NCBI GenBank assembly: GCA_021794995.1
Contig: JAJYPY010000009.1
Span: 1 to 37,485, forward strand
Length of the DNA: 37,485 nt
Source: Actinomycetes bacterium
Lineage (GTDB): Bacteria; Actinomycetota; Acidimicrobiia; Acidimicrobiales; RAAP-2
Direction: 5' to 3'
Made by a program: the position numbers and the translations under genes. Positions 18,104-28,132 of this stretch are shown here, in pieces (position 1 is the first letter of the stretch; each line of letters starts with the position of its first letter). The notes under the pieces were generated by a model. That model did no database searches, was not told the origin of the DNA, and saw only the letters and a list, made by a program, of their open reading frames with translations.

Positions 18104-19743
18104 CCCTCCGGGTCGTCGCGGTGGTGGCCGGCGGAGATCCAGCGCGCCGCTTCTGCGCTGTGGCGGCGGTAGTCGAGCTTGCCGCTTGGTGAGCGGCCCA
18201 CCGATCCGACGATGCGCACCCTGCGGGGCGCCTTGAATCCCGCGAGACGAGCCTTGACGTGGTCGATCAATTCCTGCTCGTCGGGCACCACGGGGCCCGC
18301 GGGCTCGACGATGCCCACCACCATCTCGCCGAAGCGCTCGTCGGGCACGCCGACCACCGCCGCGTCGCGTACCCCCGGGTGCGTCTTGAGCGCTTCTTCG
18401 ACCTCTTCGGGGTACACCTTCTCGCCGGCGGTGTTGATCGAAACCGACCCGCGCCCGAGCAGATGGATCGACCCGTCGGCACGGACCTGCGCGTAGTCGC
18501 CTGGGATCGAGTACCGCACACCGTCGATCTCGCGGAACGTCGCAGCGGTCTTCTCGTCGTCCTTGTAGTAGCCGATGGGGTTGCGCCCGGCGAGCGCCAG
18601 CACCCCGACCTCCCCCGAGCCCGGGGCCACGGGGCGCCCGTCCTCGCCGAGGACAAGGACCTCGGACCCGAGCGCGAACTCGGCCGTCTTCGACGCCGCC
18701 GTCCCCGTCGAGATCGACGCGCCCATCCCGAGGGCTTCCGAAGAGGCGAAGAAGTCGAAGAGGACCATGTCGGGGCGGTGCCGGAGCAGGCCGGCCTTCA
18801 CCTCCTCGCTCCACATGGCGCCCGAAGAGAGGATGCCGACGAGCGACGAGAGGTCCCAGCGATCCGGCTCGGCGTCGAGGGCGGCGAGCATCGGCCGGCC
18901 GAACGGGTCGCCGACGATGACGACCCCGTTCACCTGCTCACGCTCGATCGCGTCGAAGAGCTCGACGGGATCGAAGTGCCGACCCTCCAAGAGCACGACC
19001 TTGCCGCCCTCGCTCAGGCATTCCATCGCGGTGAAGGCGCCCGTGGCGTGCATGAGCGGACATGCGGGGAGCAGCGCCATGCCCGGACCGCTGGTGCGCA
19101 GGGCTTCCTCCACGCCGGCCACCCCTGTCGCGTCGCGGTAGTGACGGAACCCCGAGGCGTTCATGCGGGCGAACAAGTCGTCTTGGCGCCACATGACGCC
19201 CTTGGGCATGCCGGTGGTACCGCCCGTGTACAGCATGACGAGATCGTCGCCACTTCGTCCCCACGGCGCCACGGTCCGCTGCGCAGCCGACGTCGCCGCT
19301 TCTTCATAGGGGGTTGCCCATGGAGGGCACGCCGACGTTCCGTCGTCCACCCAGAGCCAACCCCGCACCTTCGGAAGCTTGGCGCGGACCCGCTCCACGA
19401 GTTCTCGGAATGCGCCATGGAAGACGACCGCCGCCGCGTCGGCGTTGTCCCAGAGATAGACGATCTCGCGGTCGGCGTAGCGGTAGTTGGTGTTGACCGG
19501 GACGGCGCCCACCTTGAGGATGCCAAAGACCGACTCGAGGTACTCCGGCGCGTTGTAGAGATAGATCGCCACCTTGTCCTGCCGGGCGATGCCCACGCCC
19601 AGGAGCCAGCGGCCTACCCCGTCCGCTCGGCGGTCCATCTGCGCCCAGGAGATGCGCCGCTTGCCGTGGACGAGCGCCGGGGCGTCGGGTTGCATATCGG
19701 CCGCGACTTCCCAGACGTCGGCGAAATTCCAGCTCGAGCTCAT
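18100..19743 (-). CDS. Acyl-CoA synthetase (AMP-forming, FadD-like)
   Basis: MLYTGGTTGMPKGVMW AMP-binding motif, INTAGEKVYPEEVEEALKTHPGV, GKLDYR near C-terminus; ATG 19743 chosen over 20094. Confidence 0.93.
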   Translation of the reverse strand: MSSSWNFADVWEVAADMQPDAPALVHGKRRISWAQMDRRADGVGRWLLGVGIARQDKVAIYLYNAPEYLESVFGILKVGAVPVNTNYRYADREIVYLWDNADAAAVVFHGAFRELVERVRAKLPKVRGWLWVDDGTSACPPWATPYEEAATSAAQRTVAPWGRSGDDLVMLYTGGTTGMPKGVMWRQDDLFARMNASGFRHYRDATGVAGVEEALRTSGPGMALLPACPLMHATGAFTAMECLSEGGKVVLLEGRHFDPVELFDAIEREQVNGVVIVGDPFGRPMLAALDAEPDRWDLSSLVGILSSGAMWSEEVKAGLLRHRPDMVLFDFFASSEALGMGASISTGTAASKTAEFALGSEVLVLGEDGRPVAPGSGEVGVLALAGRNPIGYYKDDEKTAATFREIDGVRYSIPGDYAQVRADGSIHLLGRGSVSINTAGEKVYPEEVEEALKTHPGVRDAAVVGVPDERFGEMVVGIVEPAGPVVPDEQELIDHVKARLAGFKAPRRVRIVGSVGRSPSGKLDYRRHSAEAARWISAGHHRDDPEG

Positions 19744-19861
19744 CGGCGCGGCCACCCGCCGGGAGCCTATGCGCCTGCCCCCATGGCGCGGCAACCTCGC
19801 CGTTCCCGCTGCCCTTGGTAGGCTCACGCAGCCTTCGACATGGAGCAGGGGGAAACGGACC

Positions 19862-21061
19862 GTGGCGCGCTCTCGGCAACAGTCTGACCGCGCCGGCTCC
19901 CCCCGGCGCCTACGCCGTCTCGGTCCGAACACTCCCGCGACGCCGGCGCTTGCGGCGGCGCTCGGCGGGGTCGTATTCGTCCTGCTGCGCCTCGTGGTCG
20001 TCGCCAAGGGCGACGCCAGCCGCTTTGTCATGGCCGGGCGGGACTTCGTCGTTCCTTCGCGCGCTCCACGCGGGCTGCACGTGTTTGCCGGCACCGGCTA
20101 CGACGGTCAGTTCTACTACCGGCTCGCGCTCGATCCGGCCGATCTGTCCAAGACGGCGTTCGGCATCACGCTCGACGCCGGCTTTCGGATCCAAAGGATC
20201 GGATTGTCGGTGCTGTCGTGGCTGGCGTCGGCCGGTCAGCACCAGCTCGTCCCAGACGCGGAGATCGCGGTCAACCTGGCGGCACTCGTCGTGCTCGCGT
20301 GGCTCGGTGGCGTCATCGCCAAGGACGCGGGACGTCACGCGCTGTGGGGTCTGCTCGTCGCGGGCTTCTGGGGCTTCCTCTTCAGCATCGGGAGAGACCT
20401 GCCCGAGGTCGTGGCGAGCTGCTTTCTCGTGGGGGGTCTGCTCGCACTCCGGCGGGATCGGCCGCTCGTCGCCGGGGCGCTCTTCGCGTGCGCGGTGCTC
20501 ACGCTCGAGACCACCTTGGACGTGGTCATCGCGGTGGCACTCGTCAGTCTTTTCCAGATCGCGAGGCACAAGAGGCGTCCGGGTCCGCGTGATGCGGCGT
20601 GGGTGGTCCCAGGTCTCGCGTTCGTCGGCTGGCAGCTCGTCGGCTGGCTCGCGACCGGCACGCTCCCGATGCGAGCCGACACCGGGGACAACATCGCCGC
20701 ACCCCTCGTCAACCCGATCGGGGCTTTCGTCTACTACCTCACCCATCCCTTCTCTGCGTCGTCCCTCGTCTGGCTGGGCCAGTTCTTCGTGCTGGCGGTG
20801 GTGACGCTCCTGGCCGGCTGGGCACTGCGCAGATCCAGGGTGCCCAGCTGGGAGAAGCTCGCGTGGGGCATCGCGTTGCTGGTCGCGCTCTCGCTCGCGC
20901 ACGGCGTGTGGTACGGAAAGGCGAACTTTCGCGGGTTCGAGGACCTCTACGTCCTCTCTTCGATCGTCCTGCTCGGCTCACGGCACCGGCTGTGGCTGCC
21001 TGCGGCGCTCGTCGGAGTGGCGTGGGCCGTCACCTTCGCCCATTACGTCGTCTCGCTCTGA
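19862..21061 (+). CDS. Polytopic membrane protein (GT-C-like, unknown function)
   Basis: About 10 hydrophobic segments; RGLHVFAGTGYDGQFYYRLALDP near N-terminus; GTG 19862 rather than 19574. Confidence 0.65.
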   Translation: MARSRQQSDRAGSPRRLRRLGPNTPATPALAAALGGVVFVLLRLVVVAKGDASRFVMAGRDFVVPSRAPRGLHVFAGTGYDGQFYYRLALDPADLSKTAFGITLDAGFRIQRIGLSVLSWLASAGQHQLVPDAEIAVNLAALVVLAWLGGVIAKDAGRHALWGLLVAGFWGFLFSIGRDLPEVVASCFLVGGLLALRRDRPLVAGALFACAVLTLETTLDVVIAVALVSLFQIARHKRRPGPRDAAWVVPGLAFVGWQLVGWLATGTLPMRADTGDNIAAPLVNPIGAFVYYLTHPFSASSLVWLGQFFVLAVVTLLAGWALRRSRVPSWEKLAWGIALLVALSLAHGVWYGKANFRGFEDLYVLSSIVLLGSRHRLWLPAALVGVAWAVTFAHYVVSL

Positions 21062-21124
21062 TCCGAGGTGGGCATGCGGGGCAGACGCGCGCGCCTCGAC
21101 CAGGCCCGGCAGTGCCCCCGCTCG

Positions 21125-21601
21125 TCACTCGCGCAGAGGCCCCGCGTCCGTATATCCCTGTCGTACCCCGTGGCCCGCGCGTGCGATCAGCTGCTCGGGC
21201 TCGTAGAGCATCCAGTAGGCATTGCGGGCGTGCTTTCGGGAACGATCCTTGAAGACCGGTACGAGACGCGCAGGGTCGTCTTCCTCGTCCTCGTGCACGA
21301 ACACCTCGAGGATGGGGGTACTCGTCAGCAACTGCGCCAACATGATCCCGGTCGACGCCTCGTGGGCGCACACCTTGTCGATCGGCGCTTTGCCGGGCAT
21401 GCCGAGCGCGACCACGATCCGGCAGCCATCGATCTCGACGAGGCGCTTGGCAGCCACCGCCAGATCCTTGAAGCCAGGGACCGTGCGGCGCACGACCTCG
21501 AACCGCACGCCGTGGCCGGGGCAACGCTCGAGCTCGGCCACCGCCTCGGCCCCCATGTCGAACCGGGCGAACATCGTGTCGACCACACCGATCTTGTCCA
21601 C
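21125..21601 (-). CDS. ribC: Archaeal-type riboflavin synthase (RibC, lumazine-synthase fold)
   Basis: [112 protein letters not shown] corresponds to the recalled methanogen RibC sequence along its length. Confidence 0.88.
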   Translation of the reverse strand: [158 protein letters not shown]

Positions 21602-21691
21602 CGCCCTATTCTCGCGTGGCCGGCACGACCGGCACGCGCCCGCGCTCACGGCGCGCGCGCGTGGCCGATCGCGCCCCAATCGAGCAGCGCG

Positions 21692-21856
21692 TCACCACCG
21701 GTAGAAGCGGTGCCTCCCCGCGCTCTCACCACGTCCCACGGCGTAGCCAACGAGCCAGAGGAAAAGGAAAATCGCGGCAATGATCCAAAGGAAATGGAGA
21801 GCGAATCCAAGTCCAAAGAATAATAACACAATGATGAATGCAAGCAGCAAAAGCAC
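21692..21856 (-). CDS. 54-aa hydrophobic membrane protein, DUF5670/lmo0937-like
   Basis: VLLLLAFIIVLLFFGLGFALHFLWIIAAIFLFLWLVGYAVGRGESAGRHRFYRW; GTG start preceded by ggagga. Confidence 0.75.
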   Translation of the reverse strand: MLLLLAFIIVLLFFGLGFALHFLWIIAAIFLFLWLVGYAVGRGESAGRHRFYRW

Positions 21857-21907
21857 GTGAATCCTCCAGGTCTCAGGCGATCCCGCGTCGCCTTGTACCT
21901 CACGATC

Positions 21908-21932
21908 TACCCAGGGGTTAGTGCGGTGAACC
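21908..21932 (-). promoter_or_regulatory. SigF/SigB-like promoter GGTTC-N15-GGGTA upstream of the hydrophobic mini-gene
   Basis: Minus-strand GGTTCACCGCACTAACCCCTGGGTA; -10 is about 50 bp upstream of the GTG start. Confidence 0.5.
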
Positions 21933-22134
21933 ATTTCCCTCGACCGTGTACTCGCACGAAGAGCAATAGCGGTTCTACGTCAGAGATCGTGCCCGCCCTC
22001 CCGGGTCTGCCTGCGGCCGCACGAAGGCGGAGGACCGGTCCCCCGAGCGTCTCGAGCTGGCCTCGCGATCAGGGGAATACGTGGGGATTCCATATGTGGC
22101 ACGGTCTTGACCTGGTCGGCAAGAATGGACCGGA

Positions 22135-23718
22135 ATGCTGGCGGACCTGAGGCATCGAGTCGCGGCCGAGCTCGAGGCCGACGAGACGCAGGAGCCGTGC
22201 CTGCGCCGATTCGGCATCGCCGGGCTCGTTGCGAGCCTTGCCGTCGTCGCCGGAGCCGTGGCGGGCGGATCGAGCTTCATCTCCCGGCTCCCGGGCGCCT
22301 GGTTCTTCGGCACGCCCGGCGGCCCGCTCGGATTCGTGTCTGCGAGCTCCGCGCGAGCTCCGGCTATCAGCATTCTCGCCGTCTACGGCGGCATGGCGGC
22401 CCTGTGCGTCATCTGGTGGCGGCTCCTTCGGGCATTGCACCGCCATCCCGGCATGTCCGTCCGGGGGGTCGTGCGCACGATCTGTGCGTGGGCCGTGCCG
22501 TTCGTGCTCGCTCCGCCGCTCTTCAGCCGCGACGTCTACAGCTATGCCGGACAGGGCGAGATGGTCACCTTCCACATCGATCCCTACCACTACGGGCCGG
22601 GCGTGCTCGGCGCCACGCGCTTCAACCTGCTGGCCGGGCCCCTGTGGGCGAACACGCCGTCGCCGTACGGCCCCACCTTCCTCTCGCTCGACGGGCTGGT
22701 GACCCGGCTGTCGGACCACCAGGTGCTGGTGACGCTGTTCCTGCTGCGTGGACTGGCACTCCTTGGCGTGGCGCTGGTGGCCGTGGGACTGCCGACGCTC
22801 GCACGCGGTGCCGGGCGGGATCCCGCGGCCGTCCTCGTGCTGGGCGTGGGGAGCCCGCTCGTGCTCGCCACCCTCATCGGTGGCGCGCACAACGACGCCT
22901 TGATGGTCGGCCTGCTCGTCGCGGGGCTGGCAGCCTGGCAGCGGTTCGGACCCGTGCCCGGGATCGTGCTGTGCGCGCTCGCAGCGGGGGTGAAGGTGCC
23001 CGCTGCGCTCGGCATCATCGTGATCGGGTGGAATTGGGCTCCCCAGGGGGCGCGACTGGTCCAGCGCGTCGGGCGGACCCTCGGTGCGCTCGGGATCGGC
23101 GCCGCGACCCTTGCGCTCGTGTCGGCGGTGACGGGCATCGGCTGGGGATGGGTGGTCACCGTGACCGCCCCCGACAAGGTCAGCACCGGGGTCACTCCGG
23201 TCGATGCGGTGGCCCATGTGATCACCGCGGTGCTCCACCTCGCCGGCAGCTCGGTGCCGCTGGCACCGGTACGCACCGCCGTGTCGATCACGGGTGTGGT
23301 CACCGCGGTGGTCGTGGGGACGGTGCTCCTCTGGCGCTCGCCTCAGCTCGGTCCGATCCGTGCGCTCGGGATGGCCCTGCTGGTCCTCGCGCTCCTGAGC
23401 CCGGTCCTGTGGGCGTGGTACCTCACCTGGGGACTCATCCTCCTCGCACCGGTCGCCCAAGGGGTGCTGCGGCGGGTGCTCATCTGGCTCTCGGTCGCCG
23501 AGTCCCTCATCGGGGTGTCGGCGGTCCTCGGGCTCTGGCGCGCCGCAGGTCACGACGGGGCACTCCCGATCGCCATGGTGGTGGTCGGCGTCGGCGCCGC
23601 GATCCTCACCGCGGCGCGCGCTCCCTATGCGCACGTCCCGCCACGGCCGCGTTCGGCGCCCTCGGGTCGTGACGTCAGCGTGTCGCCGGTGGTGAGCCGG
23701 GCACCCGTCGAGCGCTGA
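22135..23718 (+). CDS. MptB-like polyprenol-phosphomannose-dependent alpha-1,6-mannosyltransferase (GT-C)
   Basis: FAPPLFSRDVYSYAGQGEMVTFHIDPYHYGPGVLG...WANTPSPYGPTFLSL typical of MptA/MptB; many TMs. Confidence 0.7.
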   Translation: MLADLRHRVAAELEADETQEPCLRRFGIAGLVASLAVVAGAVAGGSSFISRLPGAWFFGTPGGPLGFVSASSARAPAISILAVYGGMAALCVIWWRLLRALHRHPGMSVRGVVRTICAWAVPFVLAPPLFSRDVYSYAGQGEMVTFHIDPYHYGPGVLGATRFNLLAGPLWANTPSPYGPTFLSLDGLVTRLSDHQVLVTLFLLRGLALLGVALVAVGLPTLARGAGRDPAAVLVLGVGSPLVLATLIGGAHNDALMVGLLVAGLAAWQRFGPVPGIVLCALAAGVKVPAALGIIVIGWNWAPQGARLVQRVGRTLGALGIGAATLALVSAVTGIGWGWVVTVTAPDKVSTGVTPVDAVAHVITAVLHLAGSSVPLAPVRTAVSITGVVTAVVVGTVLLWRSPQLGPIRALGMALLVLALLSPVLWAWYLTWGLILLAPVAQGVLRRVLIWLSVAESLIGVSAVLGLWRAAGHDGALPIAMVVVGVGAAILTAARAPYAHVPPRPRSAPSGRDVSVSPVVSRAPVER

Positions 23719-23725
23719 GCGCCCA

Positions 23726-23745
23726 GCCCGGTCTCGCCACCGGGC
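23726..23745 (+). terminator. Candidate hairpin GCCCGGT-ctcgcc-ACCGGGC just after the MptB-like stop
   Basis: Perfect 7-bp stem, 6-nt loop; no U-tract. Confidence 0.4.
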
Positions 23746-23867
23746 GGTCAATGGCCGTACGCTCCGCAAGGAACCCGGTCGCCAGCGAGCCGCGCGGGCT
23801 GCACGGGCCGCCCCGCCCCGCAGCCCCGCACCCCGAAGACCGAGCCAACTTGACGACGGAGGCGACC

Positions 23868-25169
<1,302 letters not shown>

Positions 25170-25203
25170 CAGCGCCGGTCCGCAGGCCCATAATGGCGCT
25201 GGG

Positions 25204-25761
25204 ATGATCGGGGACGAGTTCGCTCGGGTGCTGGCAGCCGCGCAAGATGGCGACGCGCGGGCGTTCAGCTCGCTGTACCGCGACCTGAACGCTCCGCTGC
25301 TGCGGTATTTCGGCGCGCACGTCCCCTCGGAGGCCGAGGACCTCGTCGCCGAGACGTGGCTGTCGGTCGCACGGGGCCTGGGGTCGTTCCGCGGGGACGA
25401 GGCAGGGTTCCGGGGATGGGTGTTCACGATCGCCCACCGCCGCCTCGTGCAGCACTGGCGCGACGCGGCGAGGCATCCCACGTCTCCGGCCGCCGCGGAG
25501 TCACTGGTCGATCGGCCGGGACCCGAGGACACCGCGGAGACGGCGGTGCAGGCGACGCTCGCGGGCTCCGCCGCACGCCAGATCGCCGCGGCGCTCCCCA
25601 AAGAGCAGGCCGATGTCGTTCTCCTGCGGGTTGTCGCCGGGCTGGGCGTGGACCAGGTTGCAGAGATCCTGGGCAAGCGGCCCGGGACGGTCCGGGTGCT
25701 CCAGCACAAGGCGCTCCGGCGCCTCGCGGCACAATTCTCCCGCGAAAAGGTAACGCAATGA
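25204..25761 (+). CDS. RNA polymerase ECF-type sigma factor
   Basis: Region 2 (FSSLYRDLNAPLLRYFGAHVPSEAEDLVAETWLSVARGL..FRGWVFTIAHRRLVQHWRD) and region 4 (ALPKEQADVVLLRVVAGLGVDQVAEILGKRPGTVRVLQHKALRRL). Confidence 0.93.
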   Translation: MIGDEFARVLAAAQDGDARAFSSLYRDLNAPLLRYFGAHVPSEAEDLVAETWLSVARGLGSFRGDEAGFRGWVFTIAHRRLVQHWRDAARHPTSPAAAESLVDRPGPEDTAETAVQATLAGSAARQIAAALPKEQADVVLLRVVAGLGVDQVAEILGKRPGTVRVLQHKALRRLAAQFSREKVTQ

Positions 25762-26657
25762 CCCCCGCACGCGATCTCCAAGATGCAATGCACAGGTGGG
25801 CCATCGATTCCGACACCGCCGAGCGGCTGCTCGCAGGAAGGGTGCATCCGAGCGATGCGCCTCCCGGGTACGCCGGCGTCGCCGAGCTCGTCGAGACCGC
25901 ACGGGGGCCGGCAGCCCCGGTGGAGCTCCGCGGCGAGGAGCTGGTCGTCTCGGCAGCGGTGGCCCTCGTCGCGCAGCACACCCGTCGATACCGAGAAACG
26001 GAGACGCCCATGCGCCGCACGCTCATGTCGTTCAAGGTGGCAGCACTCGCCACCGTCGGGACCCTCGGACTTGCATCCGCGGCCGCAGCGATCGGGGGGA
26101 CCTTCACCTCGAGTCGCCAGCACGTCCCTTCGACGGCCACGGACGCGGGCGCTGCGGGGCTGCAGTCGCACACCTCAGGTGCTACGAGCGGAGGGCGAGG
26201 GACCACGACGGGCGGCGCGTCCGCCACGACGCACACGGGCACCGGCCCCGTCCAGGGCATGACCAGCGGACATGCGACCTTCGGGCTCTGCACCGCCTTC
26301 TTGGCGACCCACTCAGGTGCTGGCGCAGGGACCACTGGCGCAGGGAAGTCGGCGACATCGACCGCCTTCAAGGCGCTCATGACGGCCTACGGCAAAGCAA
26401 CAGTGGCAGCGACCGTCACCTTCTGCACCAAGTATGTCAATACAACAAAGCCGCCGGCATCGTCGTCGACGCTGACGCCGTCCGCCGCCCACAACGGGTC
26501 GGCCAATGGGTCGGCCAACGGGTCTGCGGGGACCCACCCGAACGCGACAACGCACCCGAACGCGACAACGCATCCGAACGCCTCAGCGAACCCGAACGCG
26601 ACGGCCCACCCGAGCGCGACATCACACCCGAGCGCGACAACACACCCCGGGTCCTGA
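25758..26657 (+). CDS. Putative sigma-factor-linked membrane protein (anti-sigma-like) with repetitive extracytoplasmic tail
   Basis: ATGA overlap with sigma gene; single TM (FKVAALATVGTLGLASAAAAIGG); C-terminal Thr/Asn/Pro-rich repeats. Confidence 0.7.
   Translation: MTPARDLQDAMHRWAIDSDTAERLLAGRVHPSDAPPGYAGVAELVETARGPAAPVELRGEELVVSAAVALVAQHTRRYRETETPMRRTLMSFKVAALATVGTLGLASAAAAIGGTFTSSRQHVPSTATDAGAAGLQSHTSGATSGGRGTTTGGASATTHTGTGPVQGMTSGHATFGLCTAFLATHSGAGAGTTGAGKSATSTAFKALMTAYGKATVAATVTFCTKYVNTTKPPASSSTLTPSAAHNGSANGSANGSAGTHPNATTHPNATTHPNASANPNATAHPSATSHPSATTHPGS
26534..26647 (+). repeat. Degenerate 18-bp tandem repeat, about 6 copies, encoding (T/A/S)(H/N)P(N/S)A(T/S)
   Basis: THPNAT THPNAT THPNAS ANPNAT AHPSAT SHPSAT THPGS read from the translation. 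Confidence 0.85.
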
Positions 26658-26703
26658 GCAGCGCAGCACGCCCGTCGACCCACGGTCCGGCGCCCGTCTC
26701 TGG

Positions 26704-26718
26704 GAGCCGGGGCGGCTC
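26704..26718. terminator. Candidate bidirectional hairpin GAGCCG-ggg-CGGCTC between convergent genes
   Basis: Perfect 6-bp stem in the 75-bp gap between the membrane protein and amidase stops; no U-tract. Confidence 0.3.
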
Positions 26719-26732
26719 GGGGCCGGCTGGCG

Positions 26733-28130
26733 CTAGATCGCAGCGAGGGCGTCGAAGCCGATCGCCCGCTCGAGTGCTGCGGCTGACCGGAGGACGACCA
26801 GGTCCGCGTGCTGGGGACCGACGAGCTGGACACCGACGGGGAGCCCGTGCGCGGTGAGGCCCGCACACACGGTCGCGGCAGGGGAGCGGGTCATGTTGAA
26901 GGGGTACGTGAGCCGGACCCAGTTGGCGTCGACGACGCCGTTGACCACGCCCTTGCCCTCGAGGTCGTTCGGGGGTGGCGGTGCGGCCGTCGTCGGCGTC
27001 ACGAGCAGCCGCACGTCCCTGAACAGCTCCACGAGTCGGAGGTTCATGGCGTGGCACCGGTCGAGGGCCTGCACGATTCGGAGCGCCGGCAGCGAGCGTG
27101 CGTGCTCGGCGATGGAGACGAGCGTCGCTGTCACCGATCCCCAGCGCTCGGCGTACGGTTCGAGTGTCCGAAGGAGACAGGTGCCCACGATGGCCAGCCA
27201 GTCGTCCAGAGGGTCTTCGTCGAACACGGTCTCGACCTCGATGACGTCGGCGCCCAGGGCATCGAGCACCGAGACGGTGCGCTCCGCGACCGCCAGCACC
27301 TCCGCGTCGACCTCGGTGTAGCCGAGCGCGGGCGACCAGGCCACGCGCGCCGGGACGTGCGGGTCGCGCAGCGCGTCGAGCCAGCTGGCCTCGGGCCGGG
27401 GGAGTGATCGCAGGTCGGACGGATCGGGGCCGACGACCGAGTCGAGCGCCGCGACCACGTCGTCGACGTGACGCCCGAGCACCCCCTTGGAGGAGAGACC
27501 CAGCCAGCCCGCACCGGTCGCCCCTCCGGAGGGCACCCGCCCGTGCGAGGGTTTGAGTCCCGACAGCGCGCAGCACGAGGACGGGATCCTGATCGACCCC
27601 CCGCCGTCGCTGCCCGTCGCGAGCGGGACCATCCCCGAGGCCACCGCGGCCGCAGAGCCCCCGGACGAGCCGCCCGCGCTGTGGTCGAGGTTCCAGGGGT
27701 TCTTCGTCGTGCCGAACAGCGCATTCGCGGTGTGGGCCGTCCAGGCGAGCTCGGGGAGGTTGGTCTTGCCGACCACGACGGCACCCGCCGCGCGCAGCCG
27801 TGCGACGAGCACCGAATCGTGCACCGCCGGTGCGGAATCGGCGAGCAGTGCCGAGCCGTGCGTGGTGCGGTACCCGGCGGCGTCCTCGCTGTCTTTCACC
27901 CCGAGCGGCACACCCGCGAGCGATCCGGGGTCCGTGCCCGACGCGACCAGCTGGTCCACGGCGGCCGCCTGCTCCAGCGCTCGTGTCCCGTCGACGGCCA
28001 CGAACGCGTGCACCGAGGGGTTCACCTCACCGATCCGGGCGAGCGATGCCTGCGCGACCTCCCGGGCGGAGATCTCCTTGTGCCGCACCCGGCGGGCGAG
28101 CTCGGTGACGGGAACGGTGCGGAAGTCCAC
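26733..28130 (-). CDS. Amidase (amidase signature family)
   Basis: GVKDSED catalytic Lys, SAGGSSGGSAAAVASGMVPLATGSDGGGSIRIPSS signature; GTG start 28130 just after the upstream gene's stop; ORF-track start 29012 is overlong. Confidence 0.92.
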   Translation of the reverse strand: MDFRTVPVTELARRVRHKEISAREVAQASLARIGEVNPSVHAFVAVDGTRALEQAAAVDQLVASGTDPGSLAGVPLGVKDSEDAAGYRTTHGSALLADSAPAVHDSVLVARLRAAGAVVVGKTNLPELAWTAHTANALFGTTKNPWNLDHSAGGSSGGSAAAVASGMVPLATGSDGGGSIRIPSSCCALSGLKPSHGRVPSGGATGAGWLGLSSKGVLGRHVDDVVAALDSVVGPDPSDLRSLPRPEASWLDALRDPHVPARVAWSPALGYTEVDAEVLAVAERTVSVLDALGADVIEVETVFDEDPLDDWLAIVGTCLLRTLEPYAERWGSVTATLVSIAEHARSLPALRIVQALDRCHAMNLRLVELFRDVRLLVTPTTAAPPPPNDLEGKGVVNGVVDANWVRLTYPFNMTRSPAATVCAGLTAHGLPVGVQLVGPQHADLVVLRSAAALERAIGFDALAAI

Positions 28131-28132
28131 CG

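Noticed and set aside
26500-26655. CRISPR-like repeat array
   Set aside because: The 18-bp period is contiguous without spacers and encodes a hexapeptide repeat in frame.
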